From: an uncultured Cycloclasticus sp.
GTDB taxonomy: Bacteria; Pseudomonadota; Gammaproteobacteria; Methylococcales; Cycloclasticaceae
Length of the DNA stretch: 64,000 nt
Assembly: GCA_913057515.1 (NCBI GenBank)
Contig: CAJXOJ010000001.1
Location: forward strand, 124,001-188,000
Direction: 5' to 3'
Below the pieces are notes generated by a model. That model had not been told where the DNA came from. It searched no databases and saw only the letters and a list, made by a program, of their open reading frames with translations. Below, piece by piece: positions 55,261-64,000 of this stretch. The position numbers and the translations under genes were made by a program. Position 1 is the first letter of the stretch; each line of letters opens with the position of its first letter.

Positions 55261-56997
55261 ATGAAAAAAGTACTACTGGCCCTTACCCTCCTACTGAGCA
55301 CTTGCTTTTGTTTCGCTGAAGATTCAAACACCACCGAAACAGCCGATACCGTACACACCGTTACCCCGGAAGAACTTGGCCTTAGCTCTCCAAGGGAAAC
55401 ATTTACAACATTCTTGCATAGTATGAATGATATCAAACGCGGCAAACCAGACCGAATTGATAAAGCAACCAGCACGCTAGATTTATCCGCTATCAACCCG
55501 CTTATTCGAGAGGAAAAGGGCCGAGATCTTGCTTGGATGTTACTAGAGGCCATTGATAAAACTAAAATTGTTAAGCTCACTGCCATTCCAGCAGAAAAGT
55601 CAGGCAACTCCTACCTCTTTGCTCAATACCAAAATGACAGTATCCGAATCGTTAAATCAACTAATGGTCGCTGGTTATTTAGCCAACAAACAATGTCATC
55701 ATTACCTGCCATTATTGATGAATTGGCCTCTAAAAAGACACTAAAAATTGATGATGAAAACGCACAGTTCACACCTTGGCATATTCAATTTCGCCAGCAA
55801 TTACCTGATTCGCTGAGGGCTCGATCTTTCCTACTTGAGAACTGGAAATGGTTAGGTATTTTGCTCTCCATTGCCCTCGGTGTTATTGCCGACAAAGTCA
55901 CTGCATTCATCTTACAAATACTCGTAAAGAATTTCCGTCATAAAACTAAAACCCAAGCCTTTAAAGATACCCCTGAAGACATGCTTAGGCCTTTAGCGAT
56001 GCTGCTAATGGCCGGTATTTGGTGGGCGGGCTTAAACTTGCTCGCGCTACCTGACCAAGCGATGATTATTTTGCTAGTTGCCGTTAAAATACTGGCCGGT
56101 ATTGCTGGCGTTTGGGGTGCCTACAGACTGGTTGATTTAATCACTCTTTACTTACGTTACCAAGCCGATAAAACTGACAATAAAGTAGATGATGTGCTCG
56201 TTCCGCTCATCCGAAAAACATTAAAAGTTTTCGTCACCGTTGTTGGTATCACGTTTATTGCCTCTAATTTAAATTTAAATGTATCAAGCTTGCTGGCAAG
56301 CCTTGGACTCGGTGGCTTGGCTTTTGCTTTGGCGGCAAAGGATGTGGTACAAAACGTATTTGGCTCCATCACCGTTATTTTGGACCAAACTTTTCATACC
56401 GGTGATTGGATAGTCGTTAATGATATAGAAGGCAGTGTTGAAGAAGTCGGCTTAAGAAGCACTAAGATTCGGACCTTTTATGACTCGCTTATTACGATCC
56501 CAAATGCTCTATTCATTACCGCAAAAGTGGATAACATGGGCCAACGTCGCTATCGCCGCCTTAAGTGTAATGTCTCGTTAACTTACGATACTCCACCAGA
56601 CAAAATTGAAGCGTTTTGCGAAGGCGTGAGAGAGATCATTAGGTTACACCCTTACATGCGAAAAGATTACTTTCACGTTTACCTTAACTCACTTGGCGCA
56701 TCATCCTTAGATGTTCTTGTTTATGTGTTTTGGGAAACACCCGACTGGAGTACCGAATTACGTGAGCGCCAACGGTTTTTATTGGATATTTTACGCCTCG
56801 CTAAAGCTCAACAGATCAACATAGCGTTTCCAACTCAAACCCTACATTTGTTAACACCAAGTGACGCGCAAAGCCCAACCGATGATACTAACTCAGCGAC
56901 TATAGATAACCTCACAGAGCAGTCTAGAAGCGCCGCCAAACATATTGTCTCGCAGTCCACCGGTCTTGATGATAAACCGCCTCCGGTAAAATTCTAA
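55261..56997 (+). CDS. MscS-family mechanosensitive channel
   Basis: A 578-aa inner-membrane channel. It has a signal-like N-terminus MKKVLLALTLLLSTCFCFA and a periplasmic domain to about 195. TM segments lie at about 198-220, 248-265, 270-295 and 318-340. The pore helix LLASLGLGGLAFALAAKDVVQNVFGSITVILDQTFHTGDWI and the cytoplasmic beta domain VEEVGLRSTKIRTFYDSLITIPNA follow. It is longer than E. coli MscS (286 aa), closer to YnaI/YbdG-like members. It is inserted between panC (14 bp) and panD (123 bp). Confidence 0.9.
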   Translation: MKKVLLALTLLLSTCFCFAEDSNTTETADTVHTVTPEELGLSSPRETFTTFLHSMNDIKRGKPDRIDKATSTLDLSAINPLIREEKGRDLAWMLLEAIDKTKIVKLTAIPAEKSGNSYLFAQYQNDSIRIVKSTNGRWLFSQQTMSSLPAIIDELASKKTLKIDDENAQFTPWHIQFRQQLPDSLRARSFLLENWKWLGILLSIALGVIADKVTAFILQILVKNFRHKTKTQAFKDTPEDMLRPLAMLLMAGIWWAGLNLLALPDQAMIILLVAVKILAGIAGVWGAYRLVDLITLYLRYQADKTDNKVDDVLVPLIRKTLKVFVTVVGITFIASNLNLNVSSLLASLGLGGLAFALAAKDVVQNVFGSITVILDQTFHTGDWIVVNDIEGSVEEVGLRSTKIRTFYDSLITIPNALFITAKVDNMGQRRYRRLKCNVSLTYDTPPDKIEAFCEGVREIIRLHPYMRKDYFHVYLNSLGASSLDVLVYVFWETPDWSTELRERQRFLLDILRLAKAQQINIAFPTQTLHLLTPSDAQSPTDDTNSATIDNLTEQSRSAAKHIVSQSTGLDDKPPPVKF

Positions 56998-57120
56998 TGA
57001 ACGGTCAATTTTTATAGTCAGATGATTTTTAACACTTTATTGCAATCGCACATTTTTGTTGATGAAAAACTACATATCAGGCATAATTCCCACCCTTTTA
57101 GTTAAAACCGCTTACAATTT

Positions 57121-57501
57121 ATGCGCTCAACAATGTTACAAACAAAGTTACATAGAGCCACTGTGACCCACAGTGAACTGCACTATGAAGGCTCTTGCGC
57201 CATTGATGGAAGCCTACTTGATCTTTCAGGTATCCGCGAATATCAACAAATTGATATCTACAATGTTAATAATGGCGAACGTTTCACCACGTATGCTATT
57301 AGAGCTGAAGAAAATACTGGCATTATTTCTGTTAACGGTGCGGCTGCACGTCGAGCAACCGCTGGTGATATTCTAATTATTTGCGCTTACTCAGAATACA
57401 ATGAAACAGAATTAGCGACATTTAAACCTCGTTTAATTTATCTCGATGATAATAACGGCGTTAAAGAAACAAAAAATGCTATTCCTGTTCAAGCCGCTTA
57501 A
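57121..57501 (+). CDS. panD: Aspartate 1-decarboxylase PanD
   Basis: A 126-aa pyruvoyl enzyme that makes beta-alanine from aspartate for PanC. The self-cleavage site YEGSCAID places Gly24-Ser25 exactly where E. coli PanD is cut, which confirms ATG 57121 as start. [34 protein letters not shown] is the conserved core. It is followed 17 bp later by a strong terminator, closing the operon. Confidence 0.97.
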   Translation: MRSTMLQTKLHRATVTHSELHYEGSCAIDGSLLDLSGIREYQQIDIYNVNNGERFTTYAIRAEENTGIISVNGAAARRATAGDILIICAYSEYNETELATFKPRLIYLDDNNGVKETKNAIPVQAA

Positions 57502-57518
57502 GCATGAACCCTTTCTTA

Positions 57519-57544
57519 AAACCCGGTTTTCATCGGGTTTTTTT
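57519..57544 (+). terminator. Rho-independent terminator after panD
   Basis: AAACCCG (57519-57525) pairs with CGGGTTT (57534-57540) around an 8-nt loop, and the T-run continues to 57544. It ends the pcnB-to-panD transcript. Confidence 0.9.
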
Positions 57545-57584
57545 ATGCCTAAAATAAACATCTAAGCACTGGCCCTAACAACGC

Positions 57585-58139
57585 GTGTTTCAAGCCAACA
57601 CCTTTCTCGCTCTTCTCATCTTATGCTTTTCACCTTTTGCTGCAACTGCGAATCAACCTGTAGTGGTAGACGTTAGCTACGATGACGGCATCTACCGGGC
57701 TAGCCTTTCAACACACCTAAATGCTAAACAGAACGCCGTATACCCATTATTAACCGCTTACGATAACTTAAACACGTTTAGTCGACTGATTTACAAAAGC
57801 CAGTTACTAAAAAATGGGGATTTATTAATCAACCTTCGTTATTGTTTTTTCATTATCTGCTTTGACAAACAGCTGACCCTTTCGCTGAACGTATCTGATA
57901 ACGCCCTTGCCGCCTACATTGTTCCTGAACACAGTGATTTCAAATCTGGCTTGATAAAATGGCAACTATCCGACAGTCCAGTGGGTTCTTATATTGAGTT
58001 TTCTGGCACACTTGCCCCAGATTTTTGGATACCACCCATCATTGGACCGATTTTGATAAAGAGCAAGCTTAGAAATGAGGCAAGGTACAGCTTTAGAGAA
58101 TTATTACGTTTAACTCAATCTCAATATATTACCTTCTAA
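57585..58139 (+). CDS. Exported START/SRPBCC-like protein
   Basis: A 184-aa protein from GTG 57585. A signal peptide, FLALLILCFSPFAATA, is cleaved near 23. The mature part, VYPLLTAYDNLNTFSRLIYKSQLLKNGDLLINLRYC and GLIKWQLSDSPVGSYIEFSGTLAPDFWIPPIIGP, looks like the SRPBCC lipid-binding fold of polyketide-cyclase-like proteins. Function unknown; hydrophobic ligand binding in the periplasm is inference. Confidence 0.7.
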   Translation: MFQANTFLALLILCFSPFAATANQPVVVDVSYDDGIYRASLSTHLNAKQNAVYPLLTAYDNLNTFSRLIYKSQLLKNGDLLINLRYCFFIICFDKQLTLSLNVSDNALAAYIVPEHSDFKSGLIKWQLSDSPVGSYIEFSGTLAPDFWIPPIIGPILIKSKLRNEARYSFRELLRLTQSQYITF

Positions 58140-58165
58140 GCCACGTTTTATATCTGCAGTCCGAG

Positions 58166-59209
58166 CTAGCGCTCGATCGGAAAACCAGATTTATTCCACT
58201 GCAACATACCACCTTTCATGTTTTTCACATCCTGAAATCCCAAGCCCTTCAAGATAGCTGCAGATGTAGTGCTTCTTGCTCCAGAGCGACACACTAAAAT
58301 AATTTCCTTATCTTTCAATGACTCCAAGTCTTCTATACTATTAGCAATAGACTTCATTGGAACTAGGCAGCTTCCAGCAATATGGCCAAGCTCACCAACA
58401 AACTCGGCCTCTTCTCTTACGTCAATAATAACGCTGTTATTACCAACTTCTTCAAGCCTTGCTTTTACCGATGCAGGGTCCATTTGTAACACTTGATTAA
58501 GCTCAGCGAGCATTGGGAATTGAAGCATCTCATCATCTACTTCACTTTGGTTAATCTGCAACACTTCTTGAATTTTTTCTGGAAGAGGTAAGTTCAAATT
58601 CTCCATCACCTCAATATATTGCTCACGTGTTTTCCCTGAAATACGCGGATTAGTCAATTTTTCTTGCCCAACGGTTGACTCTGTATTACCACGATAATCA
58701 TGCCCAGGAAATAAAAGCGTTTCGTCAGGCAGGCTAAATACTTTGTTGATAATTGAATCAAATTGTTGACCCGCGTCTCCACCGGCAAAATCCGAACGCC
58801 CCGTGCCTTGAATCAAAATCAAATCACCCGTCAAAATACGGTCTTCATTAACATAAAAACTCACGCTATCCGGTGTATGACCTGGTGTATGCAATACTTT
58901 AATTTTGATATCACCCACACTTAACTCATCCCCATCTGTATAGCGCTTATCGACACTCGGTTGAGGTGATAATTCATGCATCATCACATCGCATCTAGTT
59001 AACCGTCTCATCGCCGTGCAAGCTGAGCGGTGATCTGCGTGCGTATGTGTATCGGCCACAAATTTTAGCTTAAGCTGATGATAGGCCAAAACTGCAAGGT
59101 ATCGGTCTATTTTGCTATCGATTGGATCAATAATGGCTGCTTCACCAGCCTCTAGGTCAGCAATTAAATATGATTTACATTCTGTGTTATTCAATTCTTG
59201 GAAAAACAT
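58166..59209 (-). CDS. Persulfide dioxygenase-rhodanese fusion
   Basis: A 347-aa two-domain protein. Residues 1 to about 235 are an ETHE1-type MBL fold with VADTHTHADHRSACTAM, HTPGHTPDSVSFY and LFPGHDY, the His/Asp iron site. Residues about 245-347 are a rhodanese domain with active Cys307 in LVCRSGARSTTSA. Fusions of this order (PRF type) oxidise glutathione persulfide to sulfite and shuttle sulfane sulfur to thiosulfate. It is convergent with the START-like gene, 26 bp apart. Confidence 0.9.
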   Translation of the reverse strand: MFFQELNNTECKSYLIADLEAGEAAIIDPIDSKIDRYLAVLAYHQLKLKFVADTHTHADHRSACTAMRRLTRCDVMMHELSPQPSVDKRYTDGDELSVGDIKIKVLHTPGHTPDSVSFYVNEDRILTGDLILIQGTGRSDFAGGDAGQQFDSIINKVFSLPDETLLFPGHDYRGNTESTVGQEKLTNPRISGKTREQYIEVMENLNLPLPEKIQEVLQINQSEVDDEMLQFPMLAELNQVLQMDPASVKARLEEVGNNSVIIDVREEAEFVGELGHIAGSCLVPMKSIANSIEDLESLKDKEIILVCRSGARSTTSAAILKGLGFQDVKNMKGGMLQWNKSGFPIER

Positions 59210-59269
59210 GTTATAAGCCCCTATTATTCTATTTTAGTATTAGCTTATTCTAACTTAACTTTTTTATAG

Positions 59270-60046
59270 TCATTTACTTATATCAACCCTATCCACTAAC
59301 CAGCCTATCTCATAAGCCGTTTTTTTGCCGATAACACATTGTCTCAATGAATCAGGCATTACCGACTCATTAACGCTTACAGGGATCTTTCCCGCCATTA
59401 TTTCAGCCTTTGATTGATCATAGCTGGCATCAGGGTTTACAAAGCCACTTGGATAAATAGGCTGCCCCGTTGTTAAGTTATATTTATCAGACGCACCAAC
59501 GGTGTGTAACATTTCATGTGCCAGCACAATATTATTCTGTTCTTGATAATTAACCGACGCATAACCATTTACCACACCTATCAGCCCTTTTTGAAGCCCT
59601 AAGGAATGAGCTAAACGCTGATTAGTATCCGGCTGATGATAGCGTACAAAAATACTAACGGTACTTTTATCACTGTCGGCACTGCTCTGATACGACCACC
59701 ACCTTAGCCGCAAACTCCAAAACATAACCTTCAACATATTACTACTCACTGGCGGCAATGGTGGCTGAGACAATACTGGCGGCTTCAAACTAACAACAAC
59801 AGGCATAAAGTCATCTTCACTATAAACACGCCATTGTTTTTTCAAAAAAGCACCCACAGAATTAAAATCACCCTCTGTTAAGGTCTCGATATACTGCGCC
59901 GTGGACACACTATCATCTCCGTTAATGGGGTAAATTGAAACCTGTAACGACTCTGTCCATGCGGTACTTTCTAGTCGTTGCAGCTTGCTATAAAAAGCCA
60001 CAAAAACAAAAATACACAATAGTAAAATAACCCTTAGGGCCTTCAT
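59270..60046 (-). CDS. Membrane-anchored metzincin-like protein
   Basis: A 258-aa protein with an N-terminal TM anchor, LRVILLLCIFVFVAFY, and the rest periplasmic. VLAHEMLHTVGASDKY at about 174-189 fits the zinc motif HExxHxxGxxD of metzincins, and AEIMAGKI downstream could be the Met-turn. The family is not recognised, and these proteins are normally listed as hypothetical. Catalysis as a protease is plausible but unproven. It is divergent from the next gene across about 80 bp. Confidence 0.65.
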   Translation of the reverse strand: MKALRVILLLCIFVFVAFYSKLQRLESTAWTESLQVSIYPINGDDSVSTAQYIETLTEGDFNSVGAFLKKQWRVYSEDDFMPVVVSLKPPVLSQPPLPPVSSNMLKVMFWSLRLRWWSYQSSADSDKSTVSIFVRYHQPDTNQRLAHSLGLQKGLIGVVNGYASVNYQEQNNIVLAHEMLHTVGASDKYNLTTGQPIYPSGFVNPDASYDQSKAEIMAGKIPVSVNESVMPDSLRQCVIGKKTAYEIGWLVDRVDISK

Positions 60047-60127
60047 ATTAAGCGTAGGAAAGACGTGAGTTTGCGATATTTATTAAAAAACATATAATTA
60101 TGATCCTCTGATTTACAAGGCGTTCTT

Positions 60128-60562
60128 ATGTTAGTTGCTTCCATTCTGCTCATAGTAGTGATATCAGTATTTTTTTACTACAAAAATAAAAGCTCACACG
60201 AAGGTTCTTTCGCGCTTAATACACCAATAAAGGTTCAACAACAGAAGCTTCAATCAATGATTGACAGCAAAAAGTACTGGGGTTTTACCATCGACTTCGT
60301 TAATGAGAATCAATGCTGTGATGCAGCGCGGCTGGTGGCAAAAAAACCATTTCCCATCAACAGTGTTCCTGCCCTACCCTTAGATAATTGCACAAAAAGC
60401 ATCTGTCATTGCAAGCATGCTGGCTTAGTTGAAAAAAAACAGCCTCTGCATCAACGACGTAAAACGACCGACCGACGTGACAACATAAGATTTGAAGACA
60501 CATCAGACCGACGATTTCACAAGGACCGACGGTCGGATAACTGGGTTCAGAAAAGGCACTAA
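60128..60562 (+). CDS. Small membrane protein with Cys cluster and Arg-rich tail
   Basis: 144 aa. TM helix at residues 2-17 (LVASILLIVVISVFFYY), a cytoplasmic part with NQCCDAARL, DNCTKSICHCKHAGL (six Cys in total) and a tail with repeated DRR units (TTDRRDNIRFE, SDRRFHKDRRSDNW). The Cys arrangement could bind a metal. RRxxxRF-type tails recall PilZ c-di-GMP motifs but there is no PilZ domain. Function unknown. Confidence 0.6.
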   Translation: MLVASILLIVVISVFFYYKNKSSHEGSFALNTPIKVQQQKLQSMIDSKKYWGFTIDFVNENQCCDAARLVAKKPFPINSVPALPLDNCTKSICHCKHAGLVEKKQPLHQRRKTTDRRDNIRFEDTSDRRFHKDRRSDNWVQKRH

Positions 60563-60759
60563 TTTATTACTTCAGTCTAATTAACTGGGTTAGCTATACA
60601 AAAATATGAAGTTGGCGAGCTTTAGCTCTTGAGCACACAACAAAAAAATAACATAAAAGCCAATCAACTAATGAAACATAAATCACCTTCCTACCTTAGT
60701 TATCGGCTAATGGTAGTATATATGTGTTGCACAATCAGGGCATACTAAAAGAACTCGTT

Positions 60760-60765
60760 TATAAT
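60760..60765 (+). promoter_or_regulatory. Candidate -10 for the cobalamin adenosyltransferase-ispH unit
   Basis: A perfect TATAAT 36 bp upstream of ATG 60802, in a 239-bp gap after the preceding gene. No good -35 is found at 16-18 bp. Confidence 0.4.
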
Positions 60766-60801
60766 AGGAAGAACTTTAATCCAGCAGGTTTTAATTGAAT
60801 T

Positions 60802-61368
60802 ATGGGTCACCGACTTTCTAAAATTTACACTCGAACTGGTGATTCTGGCACCACCGGCTTGGGCGATGGTAGCCGTGTCGACAAGGATTCTTTACGCGTT
60901 GAAGCTTATGGCACTGTAGATGAACTTAACAGCCAAGTTGGCCTTGTTATTGCGTTTGGCCTTAATGAAAAAATAGCCCAGCAACTCCTCGATATACAGC
61001 ATGATTTATTCGACCTAGGAAGTGAGCTGTGTGTTCCAGGCTATAGCGCCATTAGTCAGGCCAACATTGACACTCTAGAAACAATACTCGATGAGTACAA
61101 CGCGGACCTTCCCGCACTAAAAGAATTTATTTTACCCGGCGGCAACCTTCCTGCAGCAACCTGCCACGTTGCAAGAACAGTATGTAGACGAGCAGAGCGC
61201 CTTGTCGTCAGTCTAGGTAGAGAAGAAAACATTAACCCACCCGTTGTAAAATACCTCAACCGCTTATCGGATTTTTTATTTGTTTTAGCTCGTGTCCTTG
61301 CTCGTCAAGATGGACAGACTGAAGTTTTATGGGATAAAAATCGCCAAACCGCAGATGATAAAAATTAA
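60802..61368 (+). CDS. PduO-type cob(I)yrinic acid a,c-diamide adenosyltransferase
   Basis: A 188-aa ATP:cob(I)alamin adenosyltransferase that makes adenosylcobalamin. YTRTGDSGTTGLGDGSRVDKDSLRVEAYGTVDELNSQVGL is the N-terminal ATP loop, and ARTVCRRAERLVV plus KYLNRLSDFLFVLARVLAR the cobalamin-site helices. Stop and the ispH start are directly adjacent (61368/61369), so they are co-translated. Confidence 0.92.
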   Translation: MGHRLSKIYTRTGDSGTTGLGDGSRVDKDSLRVEAYGTVDELNSQVGLVIAFGLNEKIAQQLLDIQHDLFDLGSELCVPGYSAISQANIDTLETILDEYNADLPALKEFILPGGNLPAATCHVARTVCRRAERLVVSLGREENINPPVVKYLNRLSDFLFVLARVLARQDGQTEVLWDKNRQTADDKN

Positions 61369-62307
61369 ATGCAAATACAATTAGCCAACCCAAGAGGGTT
61401 TTGTGCCGGTGTCGACCGTGCGATTGAAATAGTAGAGCGCGCTCTGGAGCTACTAGGTGCGCCTATATATGTTCGCCATGAAGTGGTTCATAACCGCTTT
61501 GTAGTAGAAAATTTAAGAAAAAGAGGGGCTATCTTTGTTGATGAGCTAAACGAGGTTCCCGATGACTCCACTGTTATCTTTAGCGCCCATGGCGTATCAA
61601 AAGCGGTGGAAGATGAAGCCAAACGCAGAAAACTTAACATTTTTGATGCAACCTGCCCGTTAGTGACCAAGGTTCATATGGAGGTTGTTAGTAATGCAAA
61701 AAAAGGACGCTACGTTGTTCTCATTGGCCACAAAGGTCACCCAGAAGTTGAAGGAACGATGGGACGATATGAACAACAAAGTCCCAATGCCAACATCTTG
61801 CTGGTTGAATCACCGCAAGAGGTCGCCTCGTTAAACATTCCTATTGATGTACCAATGTCTTACGTAACCCAAACCACCCTTTCAATGGACGACACAGAGT
61901 CGATCATAGATGCGCTACAGGCAAAATTTCCGCGAATTTCTGGCCCTAAAAAAAGCGATATTTGTTATGCCACACAAAATCGACAAGATGCTGTTAAATC
62001 GCTAGCCGCTAAATCAGACTTAGTTTTAGTTGTCGGTTCGCCCAATAGTTCAAACTCAAACAGGCTTCGAGAAATCGCTGAAAAGCTTGGCAAGCAGGCC
62101 TACTTGATTGATGGTGCAGACGATATTGATAAGAATTGGTTAAACGGGGTAAAGAGTGTCGGTGTCACCGCGGGTGCATCTGCACCAGAAGAGTTAGTTC
62201 AGCGCGTGATTAAACAACTTAAAGCATGGGGCGGTACAACTGTCACCGAGCATAGTGGTACTCAAGAGAAAGTCACCTTCTCTTTACCAAAAGCCTTACA
62301 AAAGTAA
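61369..62307 (+). CDS. ispH: 4-hydroxy-3-methylbut-2-enyl diphosphate reductase IspH
   Basis: A 312-aa Fe-S enzyme, the last step of the MEP isoprenoid pathway. The three cluster Cys are in [12 protein letters not shown] (Cys12), [12 protein letters not shown] and [29 protein letters not shown] and [13 protein letters not shown] are also diagnostic. It shares a transcript with the adenosyltransferase and ends at a strong hairpin. Confidence 0.97.
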   Translation: MQIQLANPRGFCAGVDRAIEIVERALELLGAPIYVRHEVVHNRFVVENLRKRGAIFVDELNEVPDDSTVIFSAHGVSKAVEDEAKRRKLNIFDATCPLVTKVHMEVVSNAKKGRYVVLIGHKGHPEVEGTMGRYEQQSPNANILLVESPQEVASLNIPIDVPMSYVTQTTLSMDDTESIIDALQAKFPRISGPKKSDICYATQNRQDAVKSLAAKSDLVLVVGSPNSSNSNRLREIAEKLGKQAYLIDGADDIDKNWLNGVKSVGVTAGASAPEELVQRVIKQLKAWGGTTVTEHSGTQEKVTFSLPKALQK

Positions 62308-62320
62308 TTGTCTTAACAGC

Positions 62321-62355
62321 AATAAAAAAGCAGGCATTAAGCCCGCTTTTTTATT
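62321..62355. terminator. Bidirectional terminator between ispH and the thiolase
   Basis: AATAAAAAAGC-A-GGC pairs with GCC-C-GCTTTTTTATT around loop ATTAA (one internal A/C mismatch). The A-run on one side and T-run on the other let it act on both converging genes. Confidence 0.88.
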
Positions 62356-62372
62356 GCTTTTGAACTTAATGA

Positions 62373-63560
62373 CTACATGCGTTCCCAAATAGTAGCAATG
62401 CCTTGGCCACCACCAATACAAAGTGTGGCTAATGCATACCGTCCTTGAACACGTTCAAGTTCATGCAATGCTTTCACAACAATAATATTGGCTGATGCGC
62501 CAATAGGGTGGCCTAGTGAGATACCACTACCATTGACATTCACTTTATCCATCGGCAATTTCAATTCACGACAAACGCTCAGCGCTTGTGCAGCAAACGC
62601 TTCATTTACTTCAAACACATCAATATCGGCAATGCTTAAACCGGTGTCTGCTAAGATCTTTTCAACCGCTGGCACTGGGCCAATACCCATAATTTCTGGC
62701 GCAACACCTGCATGTGAATAAGCGACCAATTTAGCCATTGGTTTTAGACCACGTGCTTCAGCTGCATCTTTAGCCATTAACACCATTGAGGAAGAGGCAT
62801 CGTTAATCCCGGAGGCATTACCCGCGGTAATACTACCGTCCTTTTTAAAGGCTGGGCGCATGCCACTTAATTTCTCAATTGAAATATCTGCACGAACATG
62901 CTCATCTTTATCAAAAACAATAATACCTTTCCGCGTTTTAATTTCAACTGGAACAATTTGGCTATCAAAACGGCCCTCGGCTTGTGCTCGTGCTGCATTT
63001 TGATGACTCGTGACCGCTAATGCATCCTGATCTTCGCGAGAGACGCTGTACTTATCAGCTAAGTTTTCAGCTGTCATTCCCATATGCCCTGTTCCAAATG
63101 GATCTGTTAATCCAGAAAGCATTAAATCGATCATTTGACCATGGCCCATTTTTTGACCCCAACGCGCACCCGGTAATGCATATAAAGCGTTGCTCATTGA
63201 CTCAACGCCCGCACCAATTGCAACGTCATAATCACCGAGCATGATACCTTGTGCAGCATCTACAATAGCTTGCATACCACTACCACACAATCGATTAACA
63301 GATACACAAGAGGTTTCACAAGGAATGCCTGCCTCTATTTGAGCAATACGAGCTGTGTAAGGTGCTCTTTCTTCTTCCGGTATCACAGTGCCCATCACCA
63401 CCATGCCAACTTCTGCGGGTTCAATGCCTGCTCTGGCTACACTCTCTTTCAACGTAATCGCAGCTAAAGCACTAGGAGCTACCGATTTTAAACTGCCACC
63501 AAAATCTCCAATCGCAGTTCTAACAGCACTTAGTACAACTACTTCCTTAACTTCACTCAT
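62373..63560 (-). CDS. Acetyl-CoA acetyltransferase (thiolase)
   Basis: A 395-aa biosynthetic-type thiolase condensing two acetyl-CoA. SCVSVNRLCGSGMQAI carries the acyl-accepting Cys, NEAFAAQALSV and GSGISLGHPIGASANIIV the His, and LCIGGGQGIATIWE the second Cys. The start is ATG 63560 with GGAGAG upstream; a TTG 12 nt earlier lies inside that ribosome site. No partner reductase or PHA gene is adjacent, so PhaA/AtoB role is open. Confidence 0.94.
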   Translation of the reverse strand: MSEVKEVVVLSAVRTAIGDFGGSLKSVAPSALAAITLKESVARAGIEPAEVGMVVMGTVIPEEERAPYTARIAQIEAGIPCETSCVSVNRLCGSGMQAIVDAAQGIMLGDYDVAIGAGVESMSNALYALPGARWGQKMGHGQMIDLMLSGLTDPFGTGHMGMTAENLADKYSVSREDQDALAVTSHQNAARAQAEGRFDSQIVPVEIKTRKGIIVFDKDEHVRADISIEKLSGMRPAFKKDGSITAGNASGINDASSSMVLMAKDAAEARGLKPMAKLVAYSHAGVAPEIMGIGPVPAVEKILADTGLSIADIDVFEVNEAFAAQALSVCRELKLPMDKVNVNGSGISLGHPIGASANIIVVKALHELERVQGRYALATLCIGGGQGIATIWERM

Positions 63561-63644
63561 GCTTCTCTCCAAGTTTTAGGTTATTCTTTAAAAAATCACA
63601 GCTTTCGATTATAGATGCATTGCAACAATAAATCACCAAATAAC

Positions 63645-64000
63645 ATGAAAACTCAATACGTTACTAGCTGCTCTACCAGTGGCTTACATCGCCTAGCTTA
63701 TACAGATTGGGGCGATATTGAAAACCCTGACATCCTCATCTGTTCACATGGGTTAACTCGTAATAAACATGACTTTGATATTCTGGCAAAAAAATTATCA
63801 CTTAAACGAAGGGTGATTTGCTTTGATTTACCCGGACGTGGTGAAAGCAGTTGGCTTAATAACAAACTAGCTTATGACTACAATCAGTATACTATTGACG
63901 CCTTAATGATCATCGCCAGAACAGGTGCCAATAAAGTCAGTTGGCTAGGCACCTCTATGGGTGGCTTATTAGGAATGGCATTAGCCTCGCTAGAAAATTC
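63645..64000 (+). CDS. Alpha/beta hydrolase, partial (C-terminus beyond window)
   Basis: About 118 N-terminal residues. DILICSHGLTRNKHDFD supplies the oxyanion hole, FDLPGRGESSW follows, and SWLGTSMGGLLGMALAS is the nucleophile elbow with Ser. The open frame runs off the window end. It is divergent from the thiolase across 84 bp. Substrate unknown. Confidence 0.85.
   Translation, partial: MKTQYVTSCSTSGLHRLAYTDWGDIENPDILICSHGLTRNKHDFDILAKKLSLKRRVICFDLPGRGESSWLNNKLAYDYNQYTIDALMIIARTGANKVSWLGTSMGGLLGMALASLEN

Noticed and set aside
1-64000. CRISPR array, rRNA operon or phage genes
   Set aside because: No regularly spaced repeats, rRNA-like sequence or phage structural genes were seen on either strand.

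Overview
The window reads as chromosomal DNA of a moderately AT-rich gammaproteobacterium. Evidence for this: a pcnB-folK-deoxynucleoside kinase-panB-panC run, a fused GATase-type purL, a BamC-like lipoprotein next to dapA, GreB, MsrPQ and an aryl polyene (APE) pigment locus. A marine hydrocarbon- or aromatic-using genus would fit the aromatic-acid-type transporter, but that placement is inference. Most genes look intact and tightly packed, with many 1-4 nt overlaps and several GTG/TTG starts.

Layout. 1-2,312: partial prolyl aminopeptidase, glycine oxidase ThiO, an Irr-like Fur-family regulator and a tRNA-Thr(CGT) with its own promoter. 2,628-17,836 (minus strand): a nearly complete APE locus. 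It holds two ketosynthases, a chain-length-factor-like partner, ketoreductase, two dehydratase domains (one fused to the starter-activating ligase), two ACPs, two acyltransferases, a glycosyltransferase, a thioesterase, and a LolA/MMPL/DUF3261 export set. A divergent pair on the plus strand (a secreted small protein and an Sfp-type phosphopantetheinyl transferase) shares a control region that contains a perfect 17-bp palindrome.

19,316-22,851: MsrQ/MsrP methionine sulfoxide repair, then an MFS carrier translationally coupled to a DUF5519-like protein. 22,906-37,294: a resident greB appears split. Its first 57 codons lie at 22,906 and its decayed C-terminal half at 36,983. About 13.9 kb of all-minus-strand DNA lies between them. 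This DNA carries a 2,573-aa DUF11/SdrD-type repeat protein, a 1,375-aa OmpA-domain/beta-barrel partner, two small unknown ORFs and a second, intact, E. coli-type greB. This is the most unusual part of the window.

37,287-50,781: ychJ, a PAS-GGDEF diguanylate cyclase, a SHOCT protein, purL, an MBL hydrolase, bamC-like, dapA, bcp, a BON protein, an AI-2E-type permease, a CDF metal transporter, an EamA transporter and a thioesterase. 51,025-57,501: pcnB-folK-dNK-panB-panC-mscS-panD, a pantothenate-centred operon ending in a clear terminator. 57,585-64,000: a START-like secreted protein, a sulfur dioxygenase-rhodanese fusion, a metzincin-like membrane-anchored protein, a small membrane protein, the cobalamin adenosyltransferase-ispH pair, an acetyl-CoA acetyltransferase and the start of an alpha/beta hydrolase.

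No CRISPR array, rRNA, complete insertion sequence or recognisable transposase/integrase was seen.
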